Origin: an uncultured bacterium
GTDB lineage: Bacteria > Bacillota_I > Bacilli_A > RFN20 > CAG-826
DNA length: 64,000 nt
Assembly (NCBI GenBank): GCA_949290395.1
Contig: CASERQ010000003.1
Location: 62,001-126,000 of the forward strand
Reading direction: 5' to 3'
This document shows, one piece after another, positions 18,740 through 28,900 of the stretch. The notes below the pieces were generated by a model. It saw only the letters and a list, made by a program, of their open reading frames with translations. It was not told the origin of the DNA and searched no databases. Numbering within the stretch: the first letter of the stretch is position 1; every line of letters begins with the position of its first letter. A program made the position numbers and the translations under genes.

Positions 18740-19338
18740 ATGAAAATAAACGAGATAATTAAAAAAGAAATGGAAAAACAGAACATAGCAATTGAAACTT
18801 TAGTTTCGAAACTAAATTTTTCTAAGGAAACTCTACTAGATATTGAAAGTGGGAGAGTAATTCCTAGCGATGAACTAATTAAAGAAATTTATAATGCATT
18901 AAATGTTTAGAGTGATAGAACTAGTACCAATTTGTCTAATGATGAAGTAATAGACGAAGTGAAATTCAATAAAATTGTTGCAGCCAAAAACAAGGCTTAA
19001 TAATTGGATCGTTCTTCATCTCACTTTCTCTTCTTTTTGCGCTACTAAGTTTATTTGCGTGGCTAATGTACCATATAGAACTTGCAGATAAAGCCGCTAA
19101 CTATTCTTATATGGCACTATTTAGTTTAGTGTTCTTGTTCGTTGGCGGAGCTATTGATATCTATGCAATGAGTAAATTCAACTTTTTCATAAGAGATGAA
19201 GAAATTGGTGAAGGAATTATTAATTACAATAAAAAATTACATATTATTCATGGTTTAATATTTGGCGCTGTTGCTCTGATTAATATACTTATTATTCTTG
19301 TTGCACCTGAATTTAATTATTTAATTCGTAATTTATAG
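18740..19338 (+). pseudogene. broken XRE-type HTH regulator with membrane tail
   Basis: The ATG at 18740, behind AAGAGG, opens a 56-codon frame with a recognisable XRE/Cro helix-turn-helix (L-N-F-S-K-E-T-L-L-D-I-E-S-G near residues 25-38), stopped by TAG at 18908. Translation past that TAG in the same frame stays protein-like to a TAA near 19000. Shifting by one base then gives a continuous frame to 19338 with a hydrophobic segment (about 19005-19068), a second around 19100-19170 and a third near 19245-19310. The most economical reading is one HTH plus multi-helix membrane protein, a known layout for Firmicutes regulators, disabled by a nonsense codon and a frameshift. The C-terminal piece alone could be read from the ATG at 19066 but has no ribosome binding site. 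Sequencing error cannot be excluded. Confidence 0.65.
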
Positions 19339-19858
19339 TTTGTTTGACAACAAAAGTAAGATTGATTCACATAACTTTTGTTAATTTTCATATTAATTCA
19401 AAAAGATTAAGCGATTAAGTATTAAATTTAATAATGGAATTTTAAATTTATTTCCAATTAGAAAAATTAATTGATTTCAATTTATTTCTAAAAATCACTT
19501 GTTAGAAAAATCTCTTAGTTTTGTGGAGTTTTTTCTTATTTAGCACCTTTTTAGATAATGCTTAGCAATTTAAAAAACATTGTTTTATTTTTTTTGGACT
19601 CTATAAGAATTTATTTTTTCGAACAGAATTTTGCATATTTATAAAGGTATATGTAAAATACGGCACCACTTAAATTATCAGCTTATGTCTTAATGATGTT
19701 TAATAAGAAAAATGCGATAAAATGCGCATTTTTAAGTCTAATATTAGTTTAAGATTAAAATCCAGTAGTTTGAGCCAACAATTTCGTTCGAAAGTAATAA
19801 CATATCTTCATACCAAGTTCGTACCGAATTGGACGAGAAATTTCAAGGAGTAAATAAA
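19339..19858. other. 520-nt non-coding, AT-rich stretch
   Basis: No gene was seen. It holds two hairpins. One has 10-nt arms at 19505-19514 and 19526-19535 with one mismatch and a T-rich right arm. The other is a perfect 9-bp AAAAATGCG/CGCATTTTT stem at 19708-19716 and 19725-19733. A bulged inverted repeat (CCAAGTTCG/CGAATTGG, 19813-19832) lies just before the ribosome binding site of the gene at 19859. Together with the broken regulator upstream, the stretch looks like a decayed junction between operons. Confidence 0.5.
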
Positions 19859-22800
19859 ATGAAGAAGAGATTTTTTAATGCACTCATTTTGAGCTTTTTG
19901 TTAAGCGGTGTTGTCTTTGCTACAGCAACTGCTTGCTCAAATGAAGACCCTCAAAACCAAGAAAATCCTGGCGGGGAAGAAGGAAAGTCTGAAAACTTTA
20001 CTGGTGTTGGCGCACCAAGTGCTGATTTAGGTAAAGATGGTGATACTTATACTGACACTAGTACAGGCGATACTTACAAAAAACAAGATGGTGTTTGGGT
20101 TAAAAACACAGTCGCAGCAAAAGAATATGAAGGGGTTGGTGCTCCTGTTGCTGAATTAGGTGTAGATGGAGATACTTACACTAATACAGAAACAGGGGAT
20201 GTTTATACTAAACAAGGTGGTGTTTGGATTCTTACAAAAGAAGGAGATAAAGTACAAAAACATGTTGTTCAATTTGATTTAGCTGGTGGCATGATTGGCA
20301 ATGATATTACCTATGGACCAGTTGAAGTTGTACATGGTGAATTATTACCTCAACCTCCAAACCCAACTATTCAAAATGGAACATTTGATGGATGGTATGA
20401 TGCAAGTGGTGAGAAGTGGAACTTCTTAAAAGATATGGTTTTAACTGATCTCACCTTGACTGCAAGATATCATTCAAATGAAGATACAAAACTTGTTTTA
20501 TTTGTTGATCCAAATAATGGTCAAGAAAAATATTCAGTTGATACTTTTGATGGTGATTATGTTTCAACAAAAATTGAAATCCCATCCAACCAAGGCTATG
20601 ACTTTGTAGGTTGGTATTTCGAAGGCGATGAAGATAATAGATTCACCGGCACAATGAGAGCCGAATATAATAATATGACTATCGTTGCTCGCTGGGAAAA
20701 AGCACAATTTAATTTCACCTATGTAGTAGAAGATGATAATTCAGTTACAATTACTGGTTTAAGAAATATTGAAGCAATCAATGTTACAATTCCAAACGAA
20801 ATCAACGGCTATCCAGTTAAAAGATTATCACCATCTGCTTTCCAAAGTAGAATTTATTTACAAAATGTAGTTTTACCAACAACACTTGAAGAATTTATTC
20901 CAAATTCATTCCTTGGTTGTAGAGCTCTTGAAAGTATATCTTTCGCAGGTTCTCATCCAAACTATGTTAGTGTAGATGGTGTAGTTTATAGTAAAGATAT
21001 GAAGACCATTCTCTTCGTACCTGCAAAAAACACAGTTGGAACTTTTGAAATTCCAGAAGGCGTTACAAAAGTAGGACCTTATGCTTTCTATAATCATGGT
21101 AGTGAAGGTGTCACTGCAGTAAACTTCCCAAGCACACTTGTTGAAATTGGTAGTCACGCTTTCTATGGAAACGCATTTACAACATTAACATTCCCAAATT
21201 CTCTTACAACAATTGCTGATCACGCATTTAGTTGTTTAGTTGAAGGCTATATTCAAGATGTTAAATGGGGTACTGGTCTTAAAACAATTGGTGATTTTGC
21301 TTTCACAGGAATTTATTTAAAAGAAACATTTAAAGTTCCGGATGGTGTTGAATCAATTGGATCATATGCATTTGCAAATGCTACAGCATTTAAGGCTCTT
21401 GTACTTCCTGCATCTTTAAAGAATTTAGCTCCTGCTGCATTTAATGGATGTACTGGAATCTTAACTGTTACTGTTGATAGCGCAAATGAAACATATGTTT
21501 CAGAAAGTAATATTGTTTATACAAAAGATTTCAAGACTGCAGTCTTCTGTCCAAGTGGATATCGTGGAGAAACAGTTGATGGAAAAGAGAATGTAATCGT
21601 AATTAAAGAAGGAGTTGAAGAAATTGCTCGCTGCGCCTTCTATATGGTTGATAATTGTCATGAATTTAGAATTCCTAATACTGTTACAAAAATCGGCGAA
21701 GAAGCCTTTGCTCATTGTTATGAATTACCTGAAATTTCTATTCCTGATAGCGTAATAGAAATGGGAGAAAGCGTATTTGCTTCTTGTAATAATTTAAGTA
21801 AAGTTACAATTGGTAAAGGTTTAAAGAAGATTCCAGTTTATGGCTTTGACTCAGCAAAAGCATTAAAATCAATTGAAATCCCTGCAAATATCGAGGAAAT
21901 TGAAGAAAACGCATTCTGGGGTTGTGGATTTGAAACAATTACTTTTGCTAAAGATAGTAAACTCAAAAAGATTGGTGCTGGTGCATTCTATTTCTACGGA
22001 AGTTTCGATGAAGATTATGGAATGGCGTTTGGCGATAAATCATCAGCTCTTGAAGAAATCGTTCTTCCAGATTCACTTGAAGAAATCGGAGATAGAGCAT
22101 TCTCTAATAATACAAATTTAAGAAAAGTTGTAGTCGGAGCTGGTTTAAAAACTTTCAATGCTAGAGCATTTGATACAACTGTTGTTAAAGATATTGAAGT
22201 AAGTGCTGATAACCCATACTTAATGGTTGAAAGCGACATCGTTTATAGCAAAGACAAGACAGTAATTTATTATTCAACAGATGAAGTTAATCCAAATGTT
22301 GTAATCCCAGATACTGTTAAAACAATTGAAGATTATGCTTTCTATGCTGGATCAGTTTATGGATATGATGATACTGGCTACTACACTAATTTATCAGAAA
22401 AATCTATTCAATCTGTTAAGTTTGGCGCAGCAGTTGAAACAATTGGAGACTATGCATTCTATTACACAGATCTTCCTAAAGTTGAATTGCCTTCAACTGT
22501 TAAAACAATTGGAGAAGGTGCTTTCTATTCACTTGATGCATGTACAACTATTACTTTGAATGAAGGACTTGAAAAGATTGGTGAAGGAGCATTTACATTC
22601 TGTTCTAAAGTTGAATCAATCGCAATTCCTGATACTGTTACAGAAATTGGCGAAGGTGCATTCTCAATGTGCTCCGCACTTAAGACACTTGATTTAGGAA
22701 GTGGTGTTAAAGTAATTGGTGATCAAGCATTTAGAAGTACAAATATTGAAGGTGTTATTACTCTTCCAGATGCTCTTGAATCATTTGGTTTAGAAGTCTT

Positions 22801-23281
22801 CAATCCAGCAAATTACTCGACAGCTTCTAAGATTACAGATTTTGTAATTAGTGCAAACAATCCTAACTTTGTTACAGAAAATGGTTTATTAATGGATAAA
22901 GGAAAAACAGTAGTTTATGCTTACGCTGCAGGGCACGCGCAAACTGAACTCACTCTTCCAACAACCGTTAAAACAATTAAATCATATGCGTTCCAAGGTG
23001 CTGTTAATCTTACAAAACTTACTCTACCAGAAGGACTTGAAAGAATTGAAGAATCTGCATTTGAAGGAATGTCAAACGTTAGTGAATTTGTAATTCCTTC
23101 TTCTGTTAAATATATTGGAAAAGAAGCTTTTGCCGGATTTAGAGCTGCTTCAACTGTTAGATTAAACTGCTCAGAAAGCTATGCTATTCAATACTTTGAT
23201 GAATATTTCGATGGTGGATGTCTTGCTGAGATTGTTTATTTAACTGAAGGCACTGCTCCTAGTGTAGAAGAAAGTAAATAA
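19859..23281 (+). CDS. BspA-like leucine-rich repeat lipoprotein
   Basis: An 1,141-residue surface lipoprotein (Cys26, lipobox A-T-A-C). I chose the ATG at 19859 because AAGGAG lies 9 nt upstream and the signal peptide starts there; an earlier ATG at 19829 has no such site. After the anchor come two near-identical units of about 35 residues (about 45-80 and 88-122) with a G-D-x-Y-T-x-T-x-T-G-D core. Two Listeria-Bacteroides (Flg_new) repeats follow (about 130-280), each with a G-W-Y/F motif. From about 285 on it is an array of BspA-type LRR_5 repeats (I-x-x-x-A-F-x-x-C/N, then L-x-x-I-x-L-P). BspA-like proteins of host-associated bacteria and protists often bind host or matrix proteins; that role is inferred here. 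Confidence 0.9.
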   Translation: MKKRFFNALILSFLLSGVVFATATACSNEDPQNQENPGGEEGKSENFTGVGAPSADLGKDGDTYTDTSTGDTYKKQDGVWVKNTVAAKEYEGVGAPVAELGVDGDTYTNTETGDVYTKQGGVWILTKEGDKVQKHVVQFDLAGGMIGNDITYGPVEVVHGELLPQPPNPTIQNGTFDGWYDASGEKWNFLKDMVLTDLTLTARYHSNEDTKLVLFVDPNNGQEKYSVDTFDGDYVSTKIEIPSNQGYDFVGWYFEGDEDNRFTGTMRAEYNNMTIVARWEKAQFNFTYVVEDDNSVTITGLRNIEAINVTIPNEINGYPVKRLSPSAFQSRIYLQNVVLPTTLEEFIPNSFLGCRALESISFAGSHPNYVSVDGVVYSKDMKTILFVPAKNTVGTFEIPEGVTKVGPYAFYNHGSEGVTAVNFPSTLVEIGSHAFYGNAFTTLTFPNSLTTIADHAFSCLVEGYIQDVKWGTGLKTIGDFAFTGIYLKETFKVPDGVESIGSYAFANATAFKALVLPASLKNLAPAAFNGCTGILTVTVDSANETYVSESNIVYTKDFKTAVFCPSGYRGETVDGKENVIVIKEGVEEIARCAFYMVDNCHEFRIPNTVTKIGEEAFAHCYELPEISIPDSVIEMGESVFASCNNLSKVTIGKGLKKIPVYGFDSAKALKSIEIPANIEEIEENAFWGCGFETITFAKDSKLKKIGAGAFYFYGSFDEDYGMAFGDKSSALEEIVLPDSLEEIGDRAFSNNTNLRKVVVGAGLKTFNARAFDTTVVKDIEVSADNPYLMVESDIVYSKDKTVIYYSTDEVNPNVVIPDTVKTIEDYAFYAGSVYGYDDTGYYTNLSEKSIQSVKFGAAVETIGDYAFYYTDLPKVELPSTVKTIGEGAFYSLDACTTITLNEGLEKIGEGAFTFCSKVESIAIPDTVTEIGEGAFSMCSALKTLDLGSGVKVIGDQAFRSTNIEGVITLPDALESFGLEVFNPANYSTASKITDFVISANNPNFVTENGLLMDKGKTVVYAYAAGHAQTELTLPTTVKTIKSYAFQGAVNLTKLTLPEGLERIEESAFEGMSNVSEFVIPSSVKYIGKEAFAGFRAASTVRLNCSESYAIQYFDEYFDGGCLAEIVYLTEGTAPSVEESK

Positions 23282-23298
23282 TTAGGAGGAAGAGACAA

Positions 23299-24390
23299 GT
23301 GAAAAAGAAATCTTTAATCATTTTGCCTCTTCTTTCCTTTCTTGCTTTTACCTCTTGTGGGCAAAATGAAGAGCCAGGAGAAGAGAATAAAGATGGTCAT
23401 AAGTATTCAATTGTAACTTATGATTATAACTATGAAGGAGCCACTGATTCAAAATTCGTTGTTAATGAAGGAGCAAATTTACCTGCTCCAAAAGATCCTA
23501 TAAGAAGCGATTATGTTTTTGAAGGTTGGTATACGGATGAAGCCTGTCAAAGTGCCTTTGATGGATTTGATAAAGCTTTAACTGAAGACATCACTTTATA
23601 CGCTAAATGGAGTGAATTTGCTTCATTAACTGATTCAGAAAAAGTTGAATATTTCTTAAATCAAATTAAAGGATATGAAGGAAACACAAATAACGCTTAT
23701 GTTAAATCGACTGTAGCTTATGCCCCATTATTCTTAACAGAAGAAGTATATTATCTTTATTTAGAATCAGATTATACTCGTTATATTGATCTTGTAACCA
23801 TTGAAGATTATGCTTATTTAGATGAAGCAAGTACAGAGGTTGCTCCAACAGGCGTTACTCAGCTTTTTAAAGAAGGTGACACCTATTATGAACTTTATAA
23901 ATCTTTAGAAAATGACGCTGATAATTACAAAAGGTCTGCAAAAGAGGCAGATATTGATGAAAATCAGTTCTTCGAAATTGGAGTTAGTAATCTAGAACTT
24001 GGAAGCTTAACTAGCCTTAAAGATTTATTAGATAACTCACCTGATAACATCTATGATGACCCCGAAGTTTATGATTTAAGTGGATTAAATATAACTTCAT
24101 TTGATTCAAGTAAAGAAACATCAATTGTATTTTCATTTAGATATAGCACTATCTATAGTGGAAATGATGGAACTTTACTTCAAGAGTTATATGATGTTGC
24201 TGGTAATATTCAAATATTAAATGGCAAGGTTCATCGTTCAACAATATCAACTATGACTACAACAGCGATGGATGGAGCAGCCTATCTAACTGTTTTAGAA
24301 GAAAATGTTATTGAATATCAAACTGGAGAATTTGCTTCATTTACTGGAGAAAAATTTAATCCAAGTGATTTTAAGGAAGCGGAGCAATAA
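23299..24390 (+). CDS. lipoprotein with Listeria-Bacteroides repeat
   Basis: A 363-residue lipoprotein (Cys20, F-T-S-C). The start is GTG, supported by AGGAGG 9 nt upstream and by the signal peptide beginning at once. Residues about 32-110 are one Listeria-Bacteroides (Flg_new) repeat (F-E-G-W-Y-T-D-E, then I-T-L-Y-A-K-W). The remaining 250 residues are Tyr-rich and beta-like. They may be a divergent copy of the module shared by other lipoproteins here, but the closing motif is not clear. It lies 17 nt after the BspA-like gene, in the same orientation, and 5 nt before the next gene. Confidence 0.8.
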   Translation: MKKKSLIILPLLSFLAFTSCGQNEEPGEENKDGHKYSIVTYDYNYEGATDSKFVVNEGANLPAPKDPIRSDYVFEGWYTDEACQSAFDGFDKALTEDITLYAKWSEFASLTDSEKVEYFLNQIKGYEGNTNNAYVKSTVAYAPLFLTEEVYYLYLESDYTRYIDLVTIEDYAYLDEASTEVAPTGVTQLFKEGDTYYELYKSLENDADNYKRSAKEADIDENQFFEIGVSNLELGSLTSLKDLLDNSPDNIYDDPEVYDLSGLNITSFDSSKETSIVFSFRYSTIYSGNDGTLLQELYDVAGNIQILNGKVHRSTISTMTTTAMDGAAYLTVLEENVIEYQTGEFASFTGEKFNPSDFKEAEQ

Positions 24391-24395
24391 TTAAT

Positions 24396-25871
24396 ATGAA
24401 AAAGTTTAAAAAATTAGCTTTTCTTCCTCTTGTGCTTTTAATGGGAATTTCTTCTTGCACAACACCTGAAACTCCAAAAGAAGATGATCCAGGTCAAACA
24501 GAAGAAGAAAAACCAGATAATCCAAATGAACCAGAAGATCCAGAAGAGCCTGAAAAGCCTGAAGAAGAAAAGATTGATTCATTATCTTCTTTAATTAAAA
24601 ACATTGATAAGTTTGAAGATTATTCAATTGAAGTTACAGGGAGCGTAAATAATTCATATCAAGGAAAAGTTGAAATTAAAAAGACCATCGACTTTTCAGA
24701 AAACGCTTATGTATATAAAGAGTATATTGGTAATGAATATTTATCGAGTGGCTTAATTAATAAAGATAGTTATGTTGGCGCTTTTAACGCCAACAATGGA
24801 AGAATTGAACCAATTGGAATTAAAGATAAAGAAAGCTCTGATTATCATGAAACTTTAATTCATCTAGGTGATATTATTGATACTCCATTTTTGACTTATC
24901 CTAATAACGCATATTATTTTGATTTTATGATGTATGAAGATGGAACATACGTAAATCAATATGATTATATTAATTTTACGATATTAGCTAATGTCTTAAA
25001 TCTAGGAACATATCAACAAATGATTAATTCTTGTACATTAACTTATGACGAAGAATATAGTTCATTAGTTGTTGATATGAAAGGCACAACTTCAATGTCG
25101 GTCGGGGGAAGACCTGTAATCAGTTTATCTGCGACAATTGATTTTGATACAGATGCTACTTTAGAAATTGAAAATCATTTTAAAGATTATACTTTTGTAG
25201 AACCAGTTGTTAATGAAGAAGTCAAAGGTATGATCGAAAAAATCGAAACAGGCTTCATGGTTGAAAATATCGAGATGAGCGCGACTGATGGCTCAACTTT
25301 ATCAGGAAACGTATATTCAAATAAAGATTATATTGTTTTTGATTATAGCGATAAAATCGCTGATAAAATTCAAGGTTATGCCGAGAAAAATGGTGCTTTA
25401 TATAGTGTAACACCAACTGTTACCGGTCCTAACTTTGAAAAAGTATTTACAAAAAATGATCTTGCACAAGTCAACGAAGAAATGGGAACAAATTATTCAG
25501 CAATAGATCTAGGCAAAGTAATGTTTGCTCAAAGTATTGGCTTATTTGTTCCTGAAGCAACAACTGCCTTAAATGCACCTTTCCTTTATAAAAATAATGG
25601 AGGTGGCGTTTATATGGCAGGAGATTCAGCTAACCTTTATGGACTTCGTAATGATTCAGATAGTTATTTCTCAGTAAGTGCAAGTCAAGGACTTGTCCCT
25701 GCAGGATATTATCTACAATATGCAGATACACAAAAATCTAAAATAAACTTTGGCTATTATTGTTATGGAAATACTAACAATAAGGCTACAGCTTATAGTG
25801 GAAAACTTATAACAATGTCGTCGTTTGGAAGTAGAAATAAGACAATGGATATTTTACTTTCAAGATTATAA
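24396..25871 (+). CDS. lipoprotein with acidic Pro-rich linker
   Basis: A 491-residue lipoprotein (Cys21, I-S-S-C). A Pro/Glu/Asp-rich linker (about 24-60) should hold the folded part away from the membrane. Two halves can be made out, opening with D-Y-S-I-E-V near nt 24620 and V-E-N-I-E-M-S near nt 25260, probably divergent copies of the shared module. No enzyme signature or named family was recognised. GGAG inside the end of the upstream gene serves as ribosome binding site, with a rather long spacer. It is the third gene of the 19859-30093 run. Confidence 0.75.
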   Translation: MKKFKKLAFLPLVLLMGISSCTTPETPKEDDPGQTEEEKPDNPNEPEDPEEPEKPEEEKIDSLSSLIKNIDKFEDYSIEVTGSVNNSYQGKVEIKKTIDFSENAYVYKEYIGNEYLSSGLINKDSYVGAFNANNGRIEPIGIKDKESSDYHETLIHLGDIIDTPFLTYPNNAYYFDFMMYEDGTYVNQYDYINFTILANVLNLGTYQQMINSCTLTYDEEYSSLVVDMKGTTSMSVGGRPVISLSATIDFDTDATLEIENHFKDYTFVEPVVNEEVKGMIEKIETGFMVENIEMSATDGSTLSGNVYSNKDYIVFDYSDKIADKIQGYAEKNGALYSVTPTVTGPNFEKVFTKNDLAQVNEEMGTNYSAIDLGKVMFAQSIGLFVPEATTALNAPFLYKNNGGGVYMAGDSANLYGLRNDSDSYFSVSASQGLVPAGYYLQYADTQKSKINFGYYCYGNTNNKATAYSGKLITMSSFGSRNKTMDILLSRL

Positions 25872-25929
25872 ATTAACGATAATTTGTAAAAAAGAATGGG
25901 GCAATTATATTGCTAGTGGGAGACAAATT

Positions 25930-28900
25930 ATGAAAAAAAGAAAAAGTTTAGCATTTTACTTACTCCTTGGTAGTCTTGTTGCAACTACTGGGCTTGTGCT
26001 CAGTAGTTGCCAGGGCAATGAAATCCAAGAAGAGGATCCGGGAGATAACCCAGGCGAAAATCCAGGAGAAAATCCAGGTGGTGAACCAGGAGAAAATCCA
26101 GGGGAAGATCCAACTCCAACTCCAGATCCTGAAGAAAAAGCGTATAAAGTTTCGTTTACTGCAAATGAAGAAGTAGAAATGAAAACTGATAAGAGTGAAT
26201 ATAAAAAAGGTGAAACCGTTACAATCACTCTTAACATTAAAAATGTTGATAAAACAGTTGGTTTAGTTGAAGTTTCAAGTAAAGCGCAAGTTACAGTTGT
26301 TGAAATTGACAAGACATATACGTTTGTAATGTCAGAAGAAGATGTAACTGTGACAGTTACTCTTAAAGATAGAGAATATGGACAAAAAGCTTTAACCGTT
26401 AACGAAGTTGAAGGATTTAGTGTCAAATTCTTTGTTAACGAACAACAAGTTACAAGCGCCAAAAAATATGATGTAGTTACAGTTAAACTTGAAGTAACAA
26501 GTGTTACAAAACGCTTTAAATCACTAACTTCTGCGGGGATTTCTCTTGAAGAAGTTAAAAAAGGTGAAGAATATCGATTCACCATGGTTGATAACGAGGT
26601 TAACTTTGTTTTAGAAGTTGAAGATATTCCTTCAAGAACTTTATCTGCTCCTAGCGGGGAAGGTTTCTCAGCAGTTTTTAAAGTCGGAGATGATGTTGTA
26701 ACAACTGCTTTAGAAGGAACAAGCGTAACTCTTGAAATTACTCTTGAAGAAGATTACTTCTTTGTTGGAATTAACTGGACTGGAGTTGCTTTAGATGATG
26801 TAACTGAAGTCCAAAAAGGAGTCGAATATAGTTTTGTTGTTGGCTTAGAAAATATTGTTGCAACAATTGATGTTGATCCTGTTCCAACTTATGATATTAA
26901 AATCAATGCAATTGATGGATTTACTACATCTTTTAAAGTTGATGGCGTTGAAATTCAAAAAGCTAAGGAAGGAGAGGAAATTACTTTATCAATTACCTAC
27001 GATAAAGAAATTTATCGACTTGATTCTAAAGAAGTTTCAGCTAAATTTGGTGAAGATATAGTTACTCTTATTGAAAAGAAAGATTCAGTTGAAGGCGCAA
27101 AATTATTCACATTTGTTATGCCTGCAGGTCAAGTTGATATTGAATTTAAAGGTGAATCAATTCCTTCTCATTCTTTATCTTTAGTAGGAGAAAATATTAC
27201 ACGTTCTTATTTCCAAGTTGATGGAGAAGAAGTAACAAGTGCTAAAGAAGGGCAAGAAGTTACTTTGTACATGGAATACGATGATGATAACTATATTTTC
27301 AAAGAAATCTCCGCAGAAGGCGCAGATTTAGTTGAACAATATCATGGATATGGTGCTGCTAGATATACATTTATTATGGGAACAAGTGACGTTGTAGTTA
27401 CTGCTCTTATTGAAAGAATTCCTGATTATAATCTTACTTATAATGAAGTAAATGGTGCAGATATTTCTTTCTTAGTAAATGGAAAAGAAGGCGCAGGCAC
27501 TGCTAGAGAAGGCGACGAAGTTATTGTCGTTATAAGTATTGAAAAAGGTTATGAATTAGCTAAATTCAGTATTAATGATGATGCTATTAAATATGAACCT
27601 GCTCCTAATGGACCAAATTCATATAAATTTGTAATGCCAGCTGAAGATGCAAACGTTTATGTTGAAGTTGCTCAAAAAGAAAAATATGAGATTGTCTCAA
27701 TTGTTTCTTATTCTCAAAGTATATCTGAAACATCAATTAAACAAGGTGATGCTATTTATGTTGGCGAAGAAGTAACATTTACTTTTGTTTATTCTGGTGA
27801 ATCGGGCGTTACTGAAAACCTAGATGTAAGTGTGAATGGGAAAATCTACGATGCGACTTATGAAAGTACGGATCCAGATTCCTCATACAAGAAAACTTAT
27901 TCTGCTTCGTTCATAATGCCTGAAGATGATGTTGAAATTGCAGTTTCTGAAGAACTTGCGGAAGTAACAGATGGAACTGGATTTACATTTAATGTTAATG
28001 AGGGTGAGAATTTTAATATTTTAGGTGCAAAGAACGGCTCTCAATATAGTAAAGATAATTTTGTTTTTACAATCATTCCAGACGATGGCTATAAAGTAAG
28101 CTCATTCACTTATGTAATTGATGGCGATACCGCTAACCCTAATACATTAGAACTTGATGGTGAATATAATGTTAATATGAGTAGCTGGGGTTCTTCAATT
28201 TATTGGAAAGATAATTTAATTGAAAACGTAACCTCATCTTTAGATGTTACTATCGAGACAGAATATGTAGGTTCTTATGATGTCAAATTAGGCAACGAAT
28301 TTGGTGTTAAAATGGATGGACGCAGCAAAAAGATTCTTGCGGGAAATGAAGTTGAATTAACTCCTGTAGCTTTAGAAGGTTATAGACTCAGTGATCCACT
28401 TGCAGCAACAATTACTTATTTAAATGAGAATGGCGAACAAGTTGAAGAACGAAAAGTTGAAAGTTATAGCAATCCTGGAAAAATAACGTTCGAAATGCCA
28501 GCAAGTAATGTTATCATTAACTTTGAAATTGAAGAATGTTACGGCTTAAGTGTTGAAGAGAATGAGTTTGCCAGTGTTAAACTTACAAATAGTTCTAGCG
28601 TTCCAGGTGAGTATACGGACTCATTGACCGAAGCGGTTGAAGATGAATTGATTTGGATTCACGCTAAACCTGTCGAAGGCTATATTGTTACTGGTATTGA
28701 AGTAGTTGATCATCCAGAGGTTAGTGTAACTGCTTATGGAGAAACTTCAGGGTATTATCAATTTAGAATGGATATGCCAGCTCATGAAGTTAAACTTAGA
28801 GTAATTGTCGAGAAAATTTATACTTTAGCTTATGACACTGAAAAACTTTATGTTTCTTTAAAACAAGACGGAAGTAGTGCTGATTTAAGTGAAATTGTTG

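Noticed and set aside
18553-18786. 77-codon minus-strand frame
   Set aside because: It is Phe/Ile-rich because the other strand is A-rich, it overlaps the start of the HTH gene, and has no ribosome site.
19066-19338. Separate 90-residue membrane protein
   Set aside because: The hydrophobic frame is open further upstream without a start, there is no ribosome site at 19066, and it joins naturally to the broken HTH gene. I treat it as the tail of a pseudogene.
26041-26130. CRISPR-like or simple DNA repeat in the P-G-E-N linker region
   Set aside because: The repeat is in-frame coding for a Gly/Pro linker with no spacers.
25956-26585. 209-codon open frame on the minus strand
   Set aside because: It mirrors the repeat-rich coding sequence of the + strand lipoprotein at 25930, lies wholly inside it, and has no ribosome site or plausible domain. 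Its low-complexity Ser/Thr/Val content reflects the opposite strand.
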